Positions 48,506 to 59,100 of a stretch of 64,000 nucleotides of DNA are shown piece by piece. The notes beneath the pieces are model-generated. The model was given only the letters and a program-made list of their open reading frames with translations. It had not been told where the DNA came from and did no database searches. This DNA comes from [Ruminococcus] torques ATCC 27756. Its GTDB lineage: Bacteria; Bacillota; Clostridia; Lachnospirales; Lachnospiraceae. The stretch is from contig NZ_DS264356.1 in the NCBI RefSeq assembly GCF_000153925.1, forward strand, positions 2,713-66,712, written 5' to 3'. The translations under genes were made by a program, and so were the position numbers. Position 1 is the stretch's first letter, and each line of letters begins with the position of its first letter.

Positions 48506-48707
48506 TCCCCAACACTTTATAATCCTGATCTTCCACTGCCTTTTTAAGTACTTCGTCAGCAACCTCTTCTGTCATTTCAACAACTGCCGTGCCGGTTTCA
48601 TGACTGACTTCCGCCTGTTCCACTCCATCCAGCGCTTCAAGAACCTTTTTCACTCTCGCCTCGCAGTGTCCGCACATCATTCCTTCGATTTTCATTACTT
48701 TTTTCAT
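48495..48707 (-). CDS. copZ: CopZ-like copper chaperone from an internal start in copA
   Basis: The last 70 codons of copA begin with ATG (48705-48707) nine bases after AAAAGGAG, as good a ribosome site as any in the window. Translation from it would give a free HMA domain, [20 protein letters not shown]..., the size of CopZ chaperones (about 69-70 residues). So one gene may give both a fused sensor domain and a soluble copper carrier. That this start is used is inference; the site itself is plain in the sequence. Confidence 0.65.
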   Translation of the reverse strand: MKKVMKIEGMMCGHCEARVKKVLEALDGVEQAEVSHETGTAVVEMTEEVADEVLKKAVEDQDYKVLGIDF

Positions 48708-51035
48708 TGTTTTATTCTCCTTTTCTTCTTCAGAATTTTTCTTGTTTTTTTGACTTCTTTTTCTATCTTTAGAACCATCATATAATTTAAACAAATTCAG
48801 CCTCAGGGCGTTGCTTACAACACATACGCTTGACAGACTCATTGCCGCTGCCCCGAACATCGGATTTAATTTCCACCCGAAGATAGGAATCCAGATTCCC
48901 GCTGCGAGCGGAATGCCGATCACATTATAAAAAAATGCCCAGAAAAGATTTTCATGAATATTGCGAAGCGCTGCCCGACTCATGCGCACAGCGGCAGGCA
49001 CGTCGCTCAACCTGCTTTTCATAAGCACAATATCCGCCGCATCAATAGCGATATCCGTTCCTGCTCCGATGGCGATTCCGACATCCGCCCGCGTAAGAGC
49101 CGGCGCATCATTAATCCCGTCCCCAACCATCGCCACTTTTCCTTCTTCTTTTAATTTTTTGATCACATCCTCTTTTCCATCAGGTAAAACACCGGCAATC
49201 ACTTCATCTACACCCGCCTGCTCTCCGATCGCTTTTGCCGTACGCTCATTATCGCCTGTGAGCATGACCACCTTGATCCCCATATTTTTCAATTCTCTGA
49301 CCGCCTGCGGACTGTCTTCTTTTATAATGTCTGCAACGGCGATTATGCCGATCAGTTCCTCATTCCTTCCGAAAAATAACGGTGTTTTTCCTTCTGATGC
49401 AAAACTTTCCGCCTGCTTTCTTACCGCTTCCGAAATAACAGTTCTTCCTTCTGCAAATTTCAAGTTTCCGCCGAAAAATTTATCGCCGCCTATCTCTCCC
49501 GTCAAACCATTTCCGGAAACTGCCGTAAAGTTTTTCGCTTCTTCTTTCGTCTGGATTGCTTCTTCCTCTGCCTTTTTCAAAATTGCATGCGCTAACGGAT
49601 GTTCACTTTTCTTTTCAAGAATGTATGCATACGTCAGAAGTTCCGACTCACTAAAAGCCGAACCGGGCAAAATATCTGTCACCGTCGGTCTTCCTTTTGT
49701 GATCGTTCCTGTTTTGTCCAGCACTACAACATCAATTTTCCCCGTTTCTTCAAGAGAAACTGCTGTTTTAAATAAAATTCCGTTCTTTGCTCCCACACCG
49801 TTTCCGACCATAATCGCAACCGGCGTCGCAAGACCGAGAGCACAAGGACAACTGATCACAAGAACCGAGATTCCCCGTGCAAGAGCAAAACCGATCGTTT
49901 CTCCGAATGCAAGCCATACAATAATCGTCAAAACAGCAACTGCCATAACAACCGGAACAAACACTCCCGACACTTTATCTGCCACTTTTGCGATCGGAGC
50001 TTTTGTCGCAGCCGCATCTCCCACCATATGGATAATCTGAGACAAAGTTGTGTCTTCTCCCACTCTGGTCGCCTTACATCTCAAAAAACCGGACTGGTTT
50101 ATCGTCGCGCCCGATACACAATCTCCCTCTTTTTTATCAACCGGAATACTTTCGCCGGTAAGCGCTGATTCGTCAACCGCTCCGCTTCCTTCGACTACAA
50201 TACCGTCAGTCGGAATGCTTTCCCCCGGACGAACGACAAACAGATCTCCCTTTTGCACTTGTTCGATCCCGATTTTTACTTCCTCGCCGCCGCGCACAAC
50301 AGTCGCCGTCTTAGGCGCAAGACCCATCAGACCTTTCAGCGCATCTGTCGTCTTTCCTTTTGACCTTGCTTCCAGAAGTTTACCGACTGTGATCAATGTC
50401 AGGATCATCGCCGCAGATTCAAAATAAAACTCATGCATATATGTCATTACTTCTGCCGCATTCCCACGCATCTGCGCATCTGTCATCGCAAACAGAGCAT
50501 AAATACTGTAGCCGTAAGACGCGCCTGCGCCAAGAGCAACCAGGGTATCCATATTCGGCGCTTTATGAAAAAGTCCTCTGACTCCACTGATAAAAAACTT
50601 CTGATTGATCACCATTACGGCTGTTGTCAGCAGAAGCTGTATGATCCCCATTGCCACGTGATTCTCGCTCACAATTTCCGGAACTTTCCATCCCCACATC
50701 ATATGCCCCATTGACAGATACATTAACGGAATCAAAAAACAAAGAGAGGCGATCAATCGCTTTTTCATCTCAGGCGTTTCCTTATCTTTTAATTCTCCGC
50801 TCTTTTCCATCCTGCCTGCTTCCTGTCCTGTCCTGCTTTCTTTCTCCGCCGCCTTATATCCCGCCGCCTCTACAGCTTCAATAACTGTCTGTGCATCGAC
50901 AGCCCCCTCTACTCCCATAGAATTAGTCAGCAGATTTACAGAACATGACGTAACTCCTTCAATCTTTGATACAGCTTTTTCTACACGTGCACTGCATGCC
51001 GCACAGCTCATACCTGTAACTTCATATTGTTTCAA
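48495..51035 (-). CDS. copA: Copper-exporting P1B ATPase with C-terminal CopZ domain
   Basis: An 846-residue Cu+ pump in the membrane. An N-terminal metal domain ([15 protein letters not shown]), eight expected membrane helices, TGES loop, the ion site [10 protein letters not shown], phosphorylation site [11 protein letters not shown] motif SEHPLAHAI and [10 protein letters not shown] are all present. A hydrophilic linker ([20 protein letters not shown], about 757-776) leads to a second metal domain at the C-terminus ([15 protein letters not shown]). The linker DNA holds a ribosome site for a separate CopZ start. It begins with TTG seven bases after GGAGG. csoR and two operators lie upstream. 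Confidence 0.95.
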   Translation of the reverse strand: MKQYEVTGMSCAACSARVEKAVSKIEGVTSCSVNLLTNSMGVEGAVDAQTVIEAVEAAGYKAAEKESRTGQEAGRMEKSGELKDKETPEMKKRLIASLCFLIPLMYLSMGHMMWGWKVPEIVSENHVAMGIIQLLLTTAVMVINQKFFISGVRGLFHKAPNMDTLVALGAGASYGYSIYALFAMTDAQMRGNAAEVMTYMHEFYFESAAMILTLITVGKLLEARSKGKTTDALKGLMGLAPKTATVVRGGEEVKIGIEQVQKGDLFVVRPGESIPTDGIVVEGSGAVDESALTGESIPVDKKEGDCVSGATINQSGFLRCKATRVGEDTTLSQIIHMVGDAAATKAPIAKVADKVSGVFVPVVMAVAVLTIIVWLAFGETIGFALARGISVLVISCPCALGLATPVAIMVGNGVGAKNGILFKTAVSLEETGKIDVVVLDKTGTITKGRPTVTDILPGSAFSESELLTYAYILEKKSEHPLAHAILKKAEEEAIQTKEEAKNFTAVSGNGLTGEIGGDKFFGGNLKFAEGRTVISEAVRKQAESFASEGKTPLFFGRNEELIGIIAVADIIKEDSPQAVRELKNMGIKVVMLTGDNERTAKAIGEQAGVDEVIAGVLPDGKEDVIKKLKEEGKVAMVGDGINDAPALTRADVGIAIGAGTDIAIDAADIVLMKSRLSDVPAAVRMSRAALRNIHENLFWAFFYNVIGIPLAAGIWIPIFGWKLNPMFGAAAMSLSSVCVVSNALRLNLFKLYDGSKDRKRSQKNKKNSEEEKENKTMKKVMKIEGMMCGHCEARVKKVLEALDGVEQAEVSHETGTAVVEMTEEVADEVLKKAVEDQDYKVLGIDF

Positions 51036-51088
51036 CCGGTTTCCTCCTTTCGATTCTCAAATCCTCGATTCCATTGCCTTTTCAGAAT

Positions 51089-51400
51089 CTATTTCATAAG
51101 TTTTCTCAAAACTGTTACAAGTTCATCTATCGTCTCATCTTTTCCTTCCCTGATATCTTCCGAAACACAAGTACGGATATGTTCTGATAAAAGAACTTTA
51201 TTAAAACTGTTCAATGCCGCGGTAATCGCCGAAACTTGTATAAGAATATCCGGACAATACGCATTATTCTCCACCATTCTGCGAATCCCCCTCACTTGCC
51301 CTTCTATTCTGTTTAAGCGGTTTATCATCAATTTTGTTTCTTCTTCTGTACGCTTTTTTATCCGATGTGTACATTCCGGACATTTCTTTTCTTTTTCCAT
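51089..51400 (-). CDS. csoR: CsoR-family copper-sensing repressor
   Basis: 103 residues, all-helical. Copper ligands Cys-His-Cys are in NNAYCPDILIQVSA and LLSEHIRTCV, preceded by LMINRLNRIEGQVRGIRRMVE. Cu+ binding releases the DNA. An extra N-terminal CxxC (KKCPECTH) may add metal contact. It lies directly before copA in the same direction, with two operators in its promoter region. GGAGG precedes the ATG. Confidence 0.95.
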   Translation of the reverse strand: MEKEKKCPECTHRIKKRTEEETKLMINRLNRIEGQVRGIRRMVENNAYCPDILIQVSAITAALNSFNKVLLSEHIRTCVSEDIREGKDETIDELVTVLRKLMK

Positions 51401-51469
51401 AATTATCCTCCGAATATATTTTCCGGCTTTTGCCTTTTCTCCCTCTCACCATCATACTTTAAACCTAAA

Positions 51470-51519
51470 ATACCCATATGGGGTATGTATAAGTGCATTA
51501 TATACCCATATTAGGTATA
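51470..51519. promoter_or_regulatory. Two CsoR operators
   Basis: ATACCCATATGGGGTAT (51470-51486) and TATACCCATATTAGGTATA (51501-51519) are two palindromes of the CsoR type (TACCC...GGGTA), 14 bases apart, upstream of csoR-copA. Confidence 0.85.
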
Positions 51520-51639
51520 TTGCAACTGTTTTTTCATCGAGATATAAAATTTCAGATCTGCATAACAACTTTATCTGTTTATAAAAACATCCATAATGAA
51601 AGAGCAACTAACTTCTCATCGAAATTAATTGCCCTTTTA

Positions 51640-52395
51640 TCAAACGTCATGCAAGATTTTAAGCACCATTCGAAGCTCTTCTGCCCCGAGCTGTCCCGGC
51701 GCCGACGCTTTTTTGACCGCTCCGAATGTAAGAGCAGAACCAAATGCTTCACCGCAAATACGACTGACTACTCCTACTTCCGACATAGACATTGTAACGA
51801 CCGGACACTTTGCATGCTCCCTCACCATCTCTTCCGTTGCCAAAAGCAGCGTAAGCACATCTTTTTTAGATTGAGGCATTACCGCTATTTTCACAATATC
51901 CGCACCACACTCCTGCATAAAGCAAAGCCTCGATACAATTTCTTCTTTTGGCGGAGTTTTTTGAAAATCATGGTTAGATGCTATCACTTTTACTCCATAC
52001 AAATGCGCCGTTTCTACGATTGTATTTACCTCATCTGTCCCGGTAAACGCTTCTGCATCCACAAGATCTGCAAAACCCGTTTTTACTGCCATCTCATTCA
52101 GCTTTACATATACACTCTTTTCAATCTCTTTCTCCCCGCCTTCTTTTAATGTGCGAAATGTGAAAAGGAGCGGAATGTCTCCAAGCGTCTCTCTTAATTC
52201 TTCCATCATCTTTTCTGTCTTTTTAAAATCCAGAACATCTTCATACCAATCTGCGCGCCATTCCACAAGATCCGCCGTTTCTTTCGCTTTACAAGCTGCG
52301 TCAATAATATCGTCTCTCGTAATTCCGACAACAGGCACGCAGATTTTCGGGATTCCTTTTCCTATCTCTACCTTTCTGACATTTACCGTATTCAT
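51640..52395 (-). CDS. aroD: 3-dehydroquinate dehydratase, type I
   Basis: Third shikimate step: 3-dehydroquinate to 3-dehydroshikimate through a Schiff base. At 251 residues it has DLVEWRADWYED, LLFTFRTLKEGG, VKVIASNHDFQKTP (catalytic His), DIVKIAVMPQSKKD (Schiff-base Lys) and PVVTMSMSEVGVVSR. It stands alone, away from other aro genes. Only weak GAGAGAAGAG precedes the ATG. Confidence 0.96.
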   Translation of the reverse strand: MNTVNVRKVEIGKGIPKICVPVVGITRDDIIDAACKAKETADLVEWRADWYEDVLDFKKTEKMMEELRETLGDIPLLFTFRTLKEGGEKEIEKSVYVKLNEMAVKTGFADLVDAEAFTGTDEVNTIVETAHLYGVKVIASNHDFQKTPPKEEIVSRLCFMQECGADIVKIAVMPQSKKDVLTLLLATEEMVREHAKCPVVTMSMSEVGVVSRICGEAFGSALTFGAVKKASAPGQLGAEELRMVLKILHDV

Positions 52396-52437
52396 ATGCT
52401 CTTCTCTCTTTTAACTATATTTAAAAATCTTAACCGC

Positions 52438-52785
52438 TTATAAAATCTCCTGCCACTCCTTTTCTTTAAAACCAACGAGAACCTTCTCATTTTGCACGAG
52501 AATCGGTCTTTTTACAAGCATCCCGTCAGAAGCGAGCAGTTCAATCTGTTCATCCTCACTCATATTCGGAATCCTGTCTTTTAACTGCATTTCTTTGTAA
52601 AGTTTTCCACTCGTATTAAAAAAGCGCTTCAACGGAAGTCCGCTTTTCCTCCACCACGTTTTCAGTTCTTCCGCTGTTGGTTTCTCTTCTTTGATATCTC
52701 TTTGCTCAAATTCAATTTCTTTTTCTTCCAGCCATTTTTTTGCTTTCATGCATGTACTGCATTTCGGATAACATACAAATAACAT
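52438..52785 (-). CDS. ArsC/Spx-family protein
   Basis: A 115-residue thioredoxin-like protein starting FVCYPKCSTCMKAKKWLEE with a CxxC motif, then NTSGKLYKEMQLKDR, and RPILVQNEKVLVGFKEKEW, where the RP and following residues mark the family. Many relatives are annotated as arsenate reductases, but YffB/Spx types have other roles. No ars genes are near, so arsenate reduction is not supported. AAAGGAG precedes the ATG. Confidence 0.88.
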   Translation of the reverse strand: MLFVCYPKCSTCMKAKKWLEEKEIEFEQRDIKEEKPTAEELKTWWRKSGLPLKRFFNTSGKLYKEMQLKDRIPNMSEDEQIELLASDGMLVKRPILVQNEKVLVGFKEKEWQEIL

Positions 52786-53058
52786 TTTCTTTCTCCTTTC
52801 GTTTGCTACTCTGACCTTTTCCGGTCTTTCATTTTGCTTTGAAAAATCTACCGATTTTTTCTTTTATAATATTTTGAATACAGCCGAATCTATTTAACAG
52901 TGTATCTCATTTTTCCTGCAGATACAATTCTTATTTTTCTTATTTTTACTCACATAAATATTGCGCTTTTTTTCTATTGTGCTAGAATATAATTGACTAT
53001 TTTTTAACATTCAACTTACTTGTTTATTTTGTATATTAAATTTAGGAGGAATCTTATA

Positions 53059-54261
53059 ATGCAATGTTTCAGAAAAGTAACAGAAGACTTATATTGGGTC
53101 GGGGGAAACGATCGTCAGATTGAATTGTTTGAAAATATTTTCCCTCTTGCCAAAGGTGTCTCTTACAACTCATACCTTCTTTTGGATGAACAGACAGTTC
53201 TTTTTGATACAGCCGACTATGCGATCGGAAAACAATTTATAGAAAACGTTATGTCTGTACTGAACGGCCGCAATCTTGACTATATCGTTGTCAATCACAT
53301 GGAACCGGATCACTGTTCTCTTATCGGAGAACTCCTTCTTCACTATCCCGACGTAAAGATTATCGGAAACGCAAAAACATTCCCGATGATCGAACAATTT
53401 TTCAGCTTTGACCTGACGGGGAAAACACTCACAGTCAAAGAAGGAGATACTTTCTGTTCCGGAAAACATACGTTTCGTTTTATTATGTCCCCAATGGTTC
53501 ACTGGCCCGAAGCAATGATGACTTATGACGAAAAGGATAAAGTGCTCTTCTCTGCCGATGCTTTCGGCACATTTAATGCATTAAACGGAAATTTATTCAA
53601 CGATGAACTTGATTTTAACAGAGAGTGGCTTGATGAAGCGCGCCGTTATTATACAAATATCGTCGGAAAATACGGCCCGCAAGTTCAAAATGTATTGAAA
53701 AAAGCCTCATCTCTTGACATTCAGATGATCTGTCCGCTCCACGGTCCTGTCTGGAGAAGTAATCTGAATTTTATTATAGAAAAATACAATCTTTGGAGCC
53801 GATATGAACCGGAAGAAAAGGGAGTTATGATCGCTTATGCTTCCATGTACGGAAATACCGAAAATATGGCAGAAATCCTTGCCGTTATGCTGGCAGAGGC
53901 AGGCGTAAAAAACATTCATATGCATAACATTTCCAAGACCCATGTATCCGAACTGATTTCCGACAGCTTCAAATACAGCCACATTGTACTTGCCTCCCCA
54001 ACATATAATAACGGCATTTATCCTCTGATGGACAATTATTTGGAAGACATGAAAGCTCTTTCCCTGCAAAATCGTACGATTGCCGTGCTTGGAAATGGAT
54101 CATGGGCTCCTCAGGCAACAAAACTGATTTCCGCAAAGATCAAAGAAATGAAAAACATGCGTCTTTTAGAAGCTTCCGTTACAATAAAATCTTCTCTCAA
54201 AGAAGCACAGCTTGAGGAATTAAATTCTCTCAGCAGACAAATCGCCGAAGAAGTGTTATAA
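53059..54261 (+). CDS. fprA: Flavodiiron protein (FprA, A-type flavoprotein)
   Basis: Reduces O2 to water (and in some cases NO), protecting anaerobes. At 400 residues it has an N-terminal metallo-beta-lactamase-like domain with diiron ligands NHMEPDHC, MVHWPEAMM, FSADAFG and CPLHGPVW, followed by a flavodoxin domain (IAYASMYGNTENMAE, SPTYNNGIYP). There is no C-terminal rubredoxin or reductase. I start at 53059 after AGGAGG; the frame is open 13 codons further without support. It is followed 43 bases later by the kinase-like gene. Confidence 0.96.
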   Translation: MQCFRKVTEDLYWVGGNDRQIELFENIFPLAKGVSYNSYLLLDEQTVLFDTADYAIGKQFIENVMSVLNGRNLDYIVVNHMEPDHCSLIGELLLHYPDVKIIGNAKTFPMIEQFFSFDLTGKTLTVKEGDTFCSGKHTFRFIMSPMVHWPEAMMTYDEKDKVLFSADAFGTFNALNGNLFNDELDFNREWLDEARRYYTNIVGKYGPQVQNVLKKASSLDIQMICPLHGPVWRSNLNFIIEKYNLWSRYEPEEKGVMIAYASMYGNTENMAEILAVMLAEAGVKNIHMHNISKTHVSELISDSFKYSHIVLASPTYNNGIYPLMDNYLEDMKALSLQNRTIAVLGNGSWAPQATKLISAKIKEMKNMRLLEASVTIKSSLKEAQLEELNSLSRQIAEEVL

Positions 54262-54304
54262 TAATATTTGATTAAATTTTAAACGTCACAAAGGAGGAGT
54301 TCTT

Positions 54305-54790
54305 ATGAAGTTAGTAATCACCATGAGCCGTCGTTTCGGAACAGGCGCCAGCATTATTGCCACAGAACTTTCCAAACGTCTCGACATACCGGTATATGAC
54401 AAGGCTTATATTGAGGAACAGTTAAACGATCGCATGTATGAGAGCGAAGCTGAAGCAATCAGGAAGCTCGCCGAGCATCCGTGCATCATTCTCGGCCGCT
54501 GTGCATCCGATATTTTAAAAGACAAGATGAACGTACTGAATATTTTCGTGTGTGCCGACAAAGAAGACCGTATTCGCAGAATTATGGAAAAAGAAAACCT
54601 CGACTACAACGGTGCAAAAGAGAGAGTCGAAACAACTGATGAAGAAAGAGCTTCTTATTATTATGAACATACAGGAAAAACATGGGGAGACGTCAATGAT
54701 TACCATATGATACTTGACACATCCGAACTTGGGGTTGAAAATTGCGCAAACATCCTTATGCAATATTTTGAAAAATTAGAATATATTTAA
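54305..54790 (+). CDS. Cytidylate-kinase-like protein, short
   Basis: A 161-residue P-loop NTPase-like protein (MSRRFGTGASIIATELSKRL near the start) of the cytidylate kinase-like family often seen in clostridia. The P-loop reads SRRFGTGAS, without the usual GKS/T. It is shorter than most relatives (about 200) and lacks part of the segment after DKAYIEEQ. FVCADKEDRIRRIMEKE and YYYEHTGKTWGDVNDYHMILDTSELG are the best-conserved parts. AAAGGAGG precedes the ATG. It is probably co-transcribed with fprA. Activity is uncertain. Confidence 0.8.
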   Translation: MKLVITMSRRFGTGASIIATELSKRLDIPVYDKAYIEEQLNDRMYESEAEAIRKLAEHPCIILGRCASDILKDKMNVLNIFVCADKEDRIRRIMEKENLDYNGAKERVETTDEERASYYYEHTGKTWGDVNDYHMILDTSELGVENCANILMQYFEKLEYI

Positions 54791-54830
54791 ACCGGAATGT
54801 TGTTTCTTGTATAAAACAGCTTCATTATAA

Positions 54831-54875
54831 AAACTCCGAACAGATTCTTTTAATCATAGATTCTGTTCGGAGTTT
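54831..54875. terminator. Terminator between kinase-like gene and foldase gene
   Basis: A perfect 14-bp stem, AAACTCCGAACAGA (54831-54844) with 54862-54875. The flanking genes converge, and it can serve both. Confidence 0.85.
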
Positions 54876-54916
54876 ACTTTATCTGTTTTTATTCTGTTTT
54901 TATTTTAATAAAACAA

Positions 54917-55987
54917 TTATTTTGTTTCATCAGAAGAAGGTTCTTCCGAAGAGGATTTTTCCGATGTGATGATCTTTACACCTGTTTCTTCAAAATCTAC
55001 TTTCTTCCATACTTTCTTATCTACTTTGATATCTGTTTCTTTTCTCCATTTTTTCAGAAGAGAATCATACTGTTCCTGCTTACGCTCTTCGATAATGGAA
55101 GCTTTCTTCTGATCCGTTGCCTCGCGATCGAGAAGGCTTGTCAGCTTTGCCACATACACCCCTGCGTCAGACTCGATTGCACCTGTCACATCGCCTTCTG
55201 CCGCTAAAGCATTCGCCGCCTCGATCAGAGCTGCATCCGGAGATGTACTCTTTGCATCAAATGCGGTTTTTTGCACCTCTGTTCCGAGTTCTGCTGCAAC
55301 TGCCGCAAAATCTTCCCCTGCTTTTGCGCGTTCTGCGATCGTTTCTGCAGTTGATTTTGCTTTTGCTTTTTCTTCATCTGTCAGTTCCGTTACCGATCCC
55401 GACTCATCTGTTGATGTGTAAGAAAAATATACGTATTCCATACTCTTTTGTGCCGCTTCTTCATCTGACACTTCCTCGTTTACGCCTTCACGCATTTTTT
55501 CACTCATCTTTGACTGGATCGTCATAAGCTCCAAATATTTTTCGATATCTTTTCTGTAACCGGAAACCGCCTCTTTTGACTCATCCTTGTTATCTTTATC
55601 AAACTGCTCCGCCGCTTTTTGAATCGCTTCTTTCTCATCTTCCGTTAGAACGACTTCGTATTCGCCTGAATGCTGTGAGATGAGGTACATGTTTTCCACT
55701 GCTTCCATCACGCTGTCTTTCACTGACTCTTCATACGTCTTGTCATCTCCCGCATCCTGCGTCCACAGTTCTTCTGCAGTTGTCCCCATCATCCCCGCAT
55801 AATATGTCTCATACTGTCCCTGCATCATCCTTGCATAAAAATTCACAACTCCAAGCGGAACCTTTTCCTTTCCTACCGTTACAACAGTCGCTTCTGCATC
55901 AATCGCCCCGCTGCATCCTGTAACCGACGCCGCCGTCAACACTCCTGCCATTGCAAGAAGAGCGGCTTTTTTTCCAAATCGTACCAT
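54917..55987 (-). CDS. Foldase-like lipoprotein (PrsA/SurA-type, peptidyl-prolyl isomerase family)
   Basis: A 356-residue exported lipoprotein. The signal peptide (GKKAALLAMAGVLTAASVTGC) ends in a lipobox with Cys at about residue 25. A helical SurA-like N-part and a charged central region follow, then a stretch like a parvulin domain (YVYFSYTSTDESGSV...; KAGEDFAAVAAELGTEVQ; GDVTGAIESDAGVYVAKLTS). The parvulin part is divergent, so isomerase activity is doubtful. I start at 55987 after GAGGAG. It is downstream of mfd. Confidence 0.82.
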   Translation of the reverse strand: MVRFGKKAALLAMAGVLTAASVTGCSGAIDAEATVVTVGKEKVPLGVVNFYARMMQGQYETYYAGMMGTTAEELWTQDAGDDKTYEESVKDSVMEAVENMYLISQHSGEYEVVLTEDEKEAIQKAAEQFDKDNKDESKEAVSGYRKDIEKYLELMTIQSKMSEKMREGVNEEVSDEEAAQKSMEYVYFSYTSTDESGSVTELTDEEKAKAKSTAETIAERAKAGEDFAAVAAELGTEVQKTAFDAKSTSPDAALIEAANALAAEGDVTGAIESDAGVYVAKLTSLLDREATDQKKASIIEERKQEQYDSLLKKWRKETDIKVDKKVWKKVDFEETGVKIITSEKSSSEEPSSDETK

Positions 55988-56134
55988 AACGATTCTCCTC
56001 TCCCGTGTTAAAATATCGTCTGTACCGTTCTTTATCACCACGGCACAACATGTTTTTAGTATACCGTGTTTTTATTTCTATCTCAAGTCCTAATTTAAAA
56101 TCTTAAAGTCAGGTCCTAATTTAAAATCTTAAAT

Positions 56135-59100
56135 TTAAGTCAGCTTTTTTAGGTCTTCCAAAATCCGTCTCACTGTATCCAGTACATTTTCTGTATTGCT
56201 TTTTTTGTTTCTGCCTTTTCTGCAATACAGAAAATACGGCGGTTCTTCTGCCCTGAATATCAGATCGTTTTTATAACTATCCAAAAATTTAGGAATACCG
56301 GATGGATCGATCTTTGCTTTTTCATACATTGTAAATCGAATTTCTTCACCTTTTTGCTCGATAGCAGTAACATACACCGAATGAGCCAGACTTTTTAAAG
56401 ATGCTATCACAAGAAGCTGCTGCACTTTTTTCGGAATATCGCCAAAGCGGTCGATCAGTTCTTCCGTCATATCTTCTAACTCTTCCTCACTTTCAATCGC
56501 CGCGATCCGTTTATATATATCCAGCTTTTGATATTCATTTTTAATATAATATTCCGGAATATATGCATCTACATTTAGATCAATCAATGTTGTAAACGTT
56601 TCTGCTTCCGGCCCGCCTTTTAATTGTCTGACCGCTTCATTTAGCATTTTGCAATAAAGATCATACCCTACCGCTTCCATATGACCGCTCTGCGCTTCTC
56701 CTAAAAGATTACCTGCCCCGCGAATTTCAAGGTCTCGCATGGCGATTTTGATTCCGGATCCGAGATCTGTAAACTCACGGATCGCCGAGAGCCTCTTCTC
56801 TGCCACTTCTTTTAATAATTTGTCTCTCTGATACAGAAGAAATGCATATGCCATACGATTAGAACGACCGACACGTCCCCGAAGCTGATAAAGCTGAGAT
56901 AATCCGAATCGGTCCGCATCCTGTATGATCATCGTATTCGCATTCGGAATATCCAATCCGGTCTCAATAATCGTCGTTGAAACAAGAACATCGATATCAC
57001 CGTTGATAAAATCATACATGATATCTTCCAGCTCCCTCTCTTTCATCTGTCCATGCGCAAATGCAACATTCGCATCCGGAACAAGACTTTGTATACGTCC
57101 CGCAACATCGGCAATATCATTGACGCGATTATAAACATAATATACCTGTCCGTCTCTTGCCAACTCCCGCGTGATTGCCTCCCGAACCATTTCGTCATTA
57201 TACTCCATTACATAAGTCTGAATGGGCATCCTTTCATTCGGAGCTTCTTCTAATACGCTCATATCCCGAATACCGATCAGACTCATATGAAGCGTCCGGG
57301 GAATCGGTGTTGCCGTCAATGTCAGAACATCAATATTTTCCTTTAATTTTTTTATTTTTTCTTTATGGGTCACGCCAAACCGTTGTTCTTCGTCTATTAT
57401 CAGCAATCCAAGATCTTTAAACACTACATCCTTTGACAAAACTCTGTGCGTTCCGACAAGAATATCCACAAACCCTTTCTTCGTGTCCTCTATTGTCTTT
57501 TTCTGTTCTGCCGCCGACCGAAACCGACAGAGCAGATCGATTCTTACAGGAAACTCTTTCAGTCGCTGTACAAATGTATTATAGTGCTGCTGAGCTAAAA
57601 TCGTCGTCGGCACGAGACATACAACCTGTTTTCCTTCCTGAACCGCTTTAAATGCCGCCCGTATAGCAATTTCTGTCTTTCCGTATCCTACGTCTCCGCA
57701 GATAAGACGATCCATGATCTTCTTACTTTCCATATCATGCTTTGTATCTTCTATTGCCTGAAGCTGATCATCCGTTTCCTCGAACGGAAACATTTCCTCA
57801 AACTCTTTCTGCCAGACAGTATCCGGTCCATATACAAATCCTTCCGACTGTTGTCTGACCGCGTACAATTCTACAAGATCTTTCGCTACAATCTGAACAG
57901 CTTTCTTTACTTGGCTTTTTGTTTTTCCCCACTGGATCGTTCCGAGTTTATTCAACCGAGGTTTCTTTGCATCCGCTCCTGCATATTTCTGGATCAGATC
58001 CATCTGTGCCACAGGTATATACAAGACTCCGCCTTCGGCATAGACGATCTTCATATAATCTTTTACGATCTTCTCTACTTCAATTTTTTCAATTCCTTTA
58101 TATACGCCGATTCCATGATTTTCGTGAACAACGTAATCTCCGGGTTTCAGCTCGGCAAAATCCTGAATCCGCTGACCTTCATACTTTTTGCGTTTTTTCT
58201 TTTTCTTTTTTCTTCCGAAAATATCCGACTCCGAAATAACGACAAATTTAAGCATCGGATACTCATACCCTTCTGACGCATAGCCGTACGCTGCCATGAT
58301 CTCGCCCGGTTTTACTTCCCTCTGCATATCTTCACTGTAAAAACTGCTCAAATCATAGTCTCTTAAATCTTCCGCCAGACGTTTTGCTCTCGTTCTCGAA
58401 CCCGATAAAAGGACAACTCTGTACCCGTTTCGTTTTAACCGCTTTAAATCACGTGTCAAAAGCTCAAAACTGTTATTATAAGGATTTACCCCTTTTGCCT
58501 GCACCGTATAAACCGATCTTACTTTAAATAAACCGCATTTTGATTCGAGCGTTGTCAAACCGATCCCGCTGTAACGATTCATCTCACTGATGATATCTTT
58601 TGTCTGAAAGACTCTCAACTCTTCTTCGCCTTCTTCTTTCATACCTGCATCAGCCCGGTTTTTCAAACTTTCCGTATATTCCGCCTCTACTGTTTCCGCC
58701 GTCTCCTGCAGTCTGTGCGGTTCATCATAAAATAATAGTGTTTCATTTTCCGGAAAATATTTCAAAAAGGATACCAAACCATTGTTTCCAAAACAATTTT
58801 CCGAAGCCGGATAAATTGTGATCTCCGAAATATTTTCTATCGACCTCTGGCTCTTAGCATCAAACATACGGATAGAATCGATCTCATCACCCCAAAGCTC
58901 AATCCGCACCGGCATCTCTTCCGCAAGAGGAAAAACATCGATAATTCCCCCTCTGACCGCAAACTGACCCGGCGCTTCTATTTGGCTTTCTCTCTCATAT
59001 CCAAGAGCCGTCAGATCTTGTTCAAGTTTCGTAAGATCAACCGTATCTTCTCCTGTAATATGAATTCTGTTTTTTTGAATTTCATCCGGGGAAATGATCC

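Noticed and set aside
48961-50040. Plus-strand frame of 359 codons opposite copA
   Set aside because: Antisense to a well-conserved P-type ATPase, low-complexity Ser/Ile/Pro sequence, no start signals.
52438-52785. Arsenic resistance locus
   Set aside because: Only one ArsC/Spx-like protein; no arsR, arsB or acr3 nearby.
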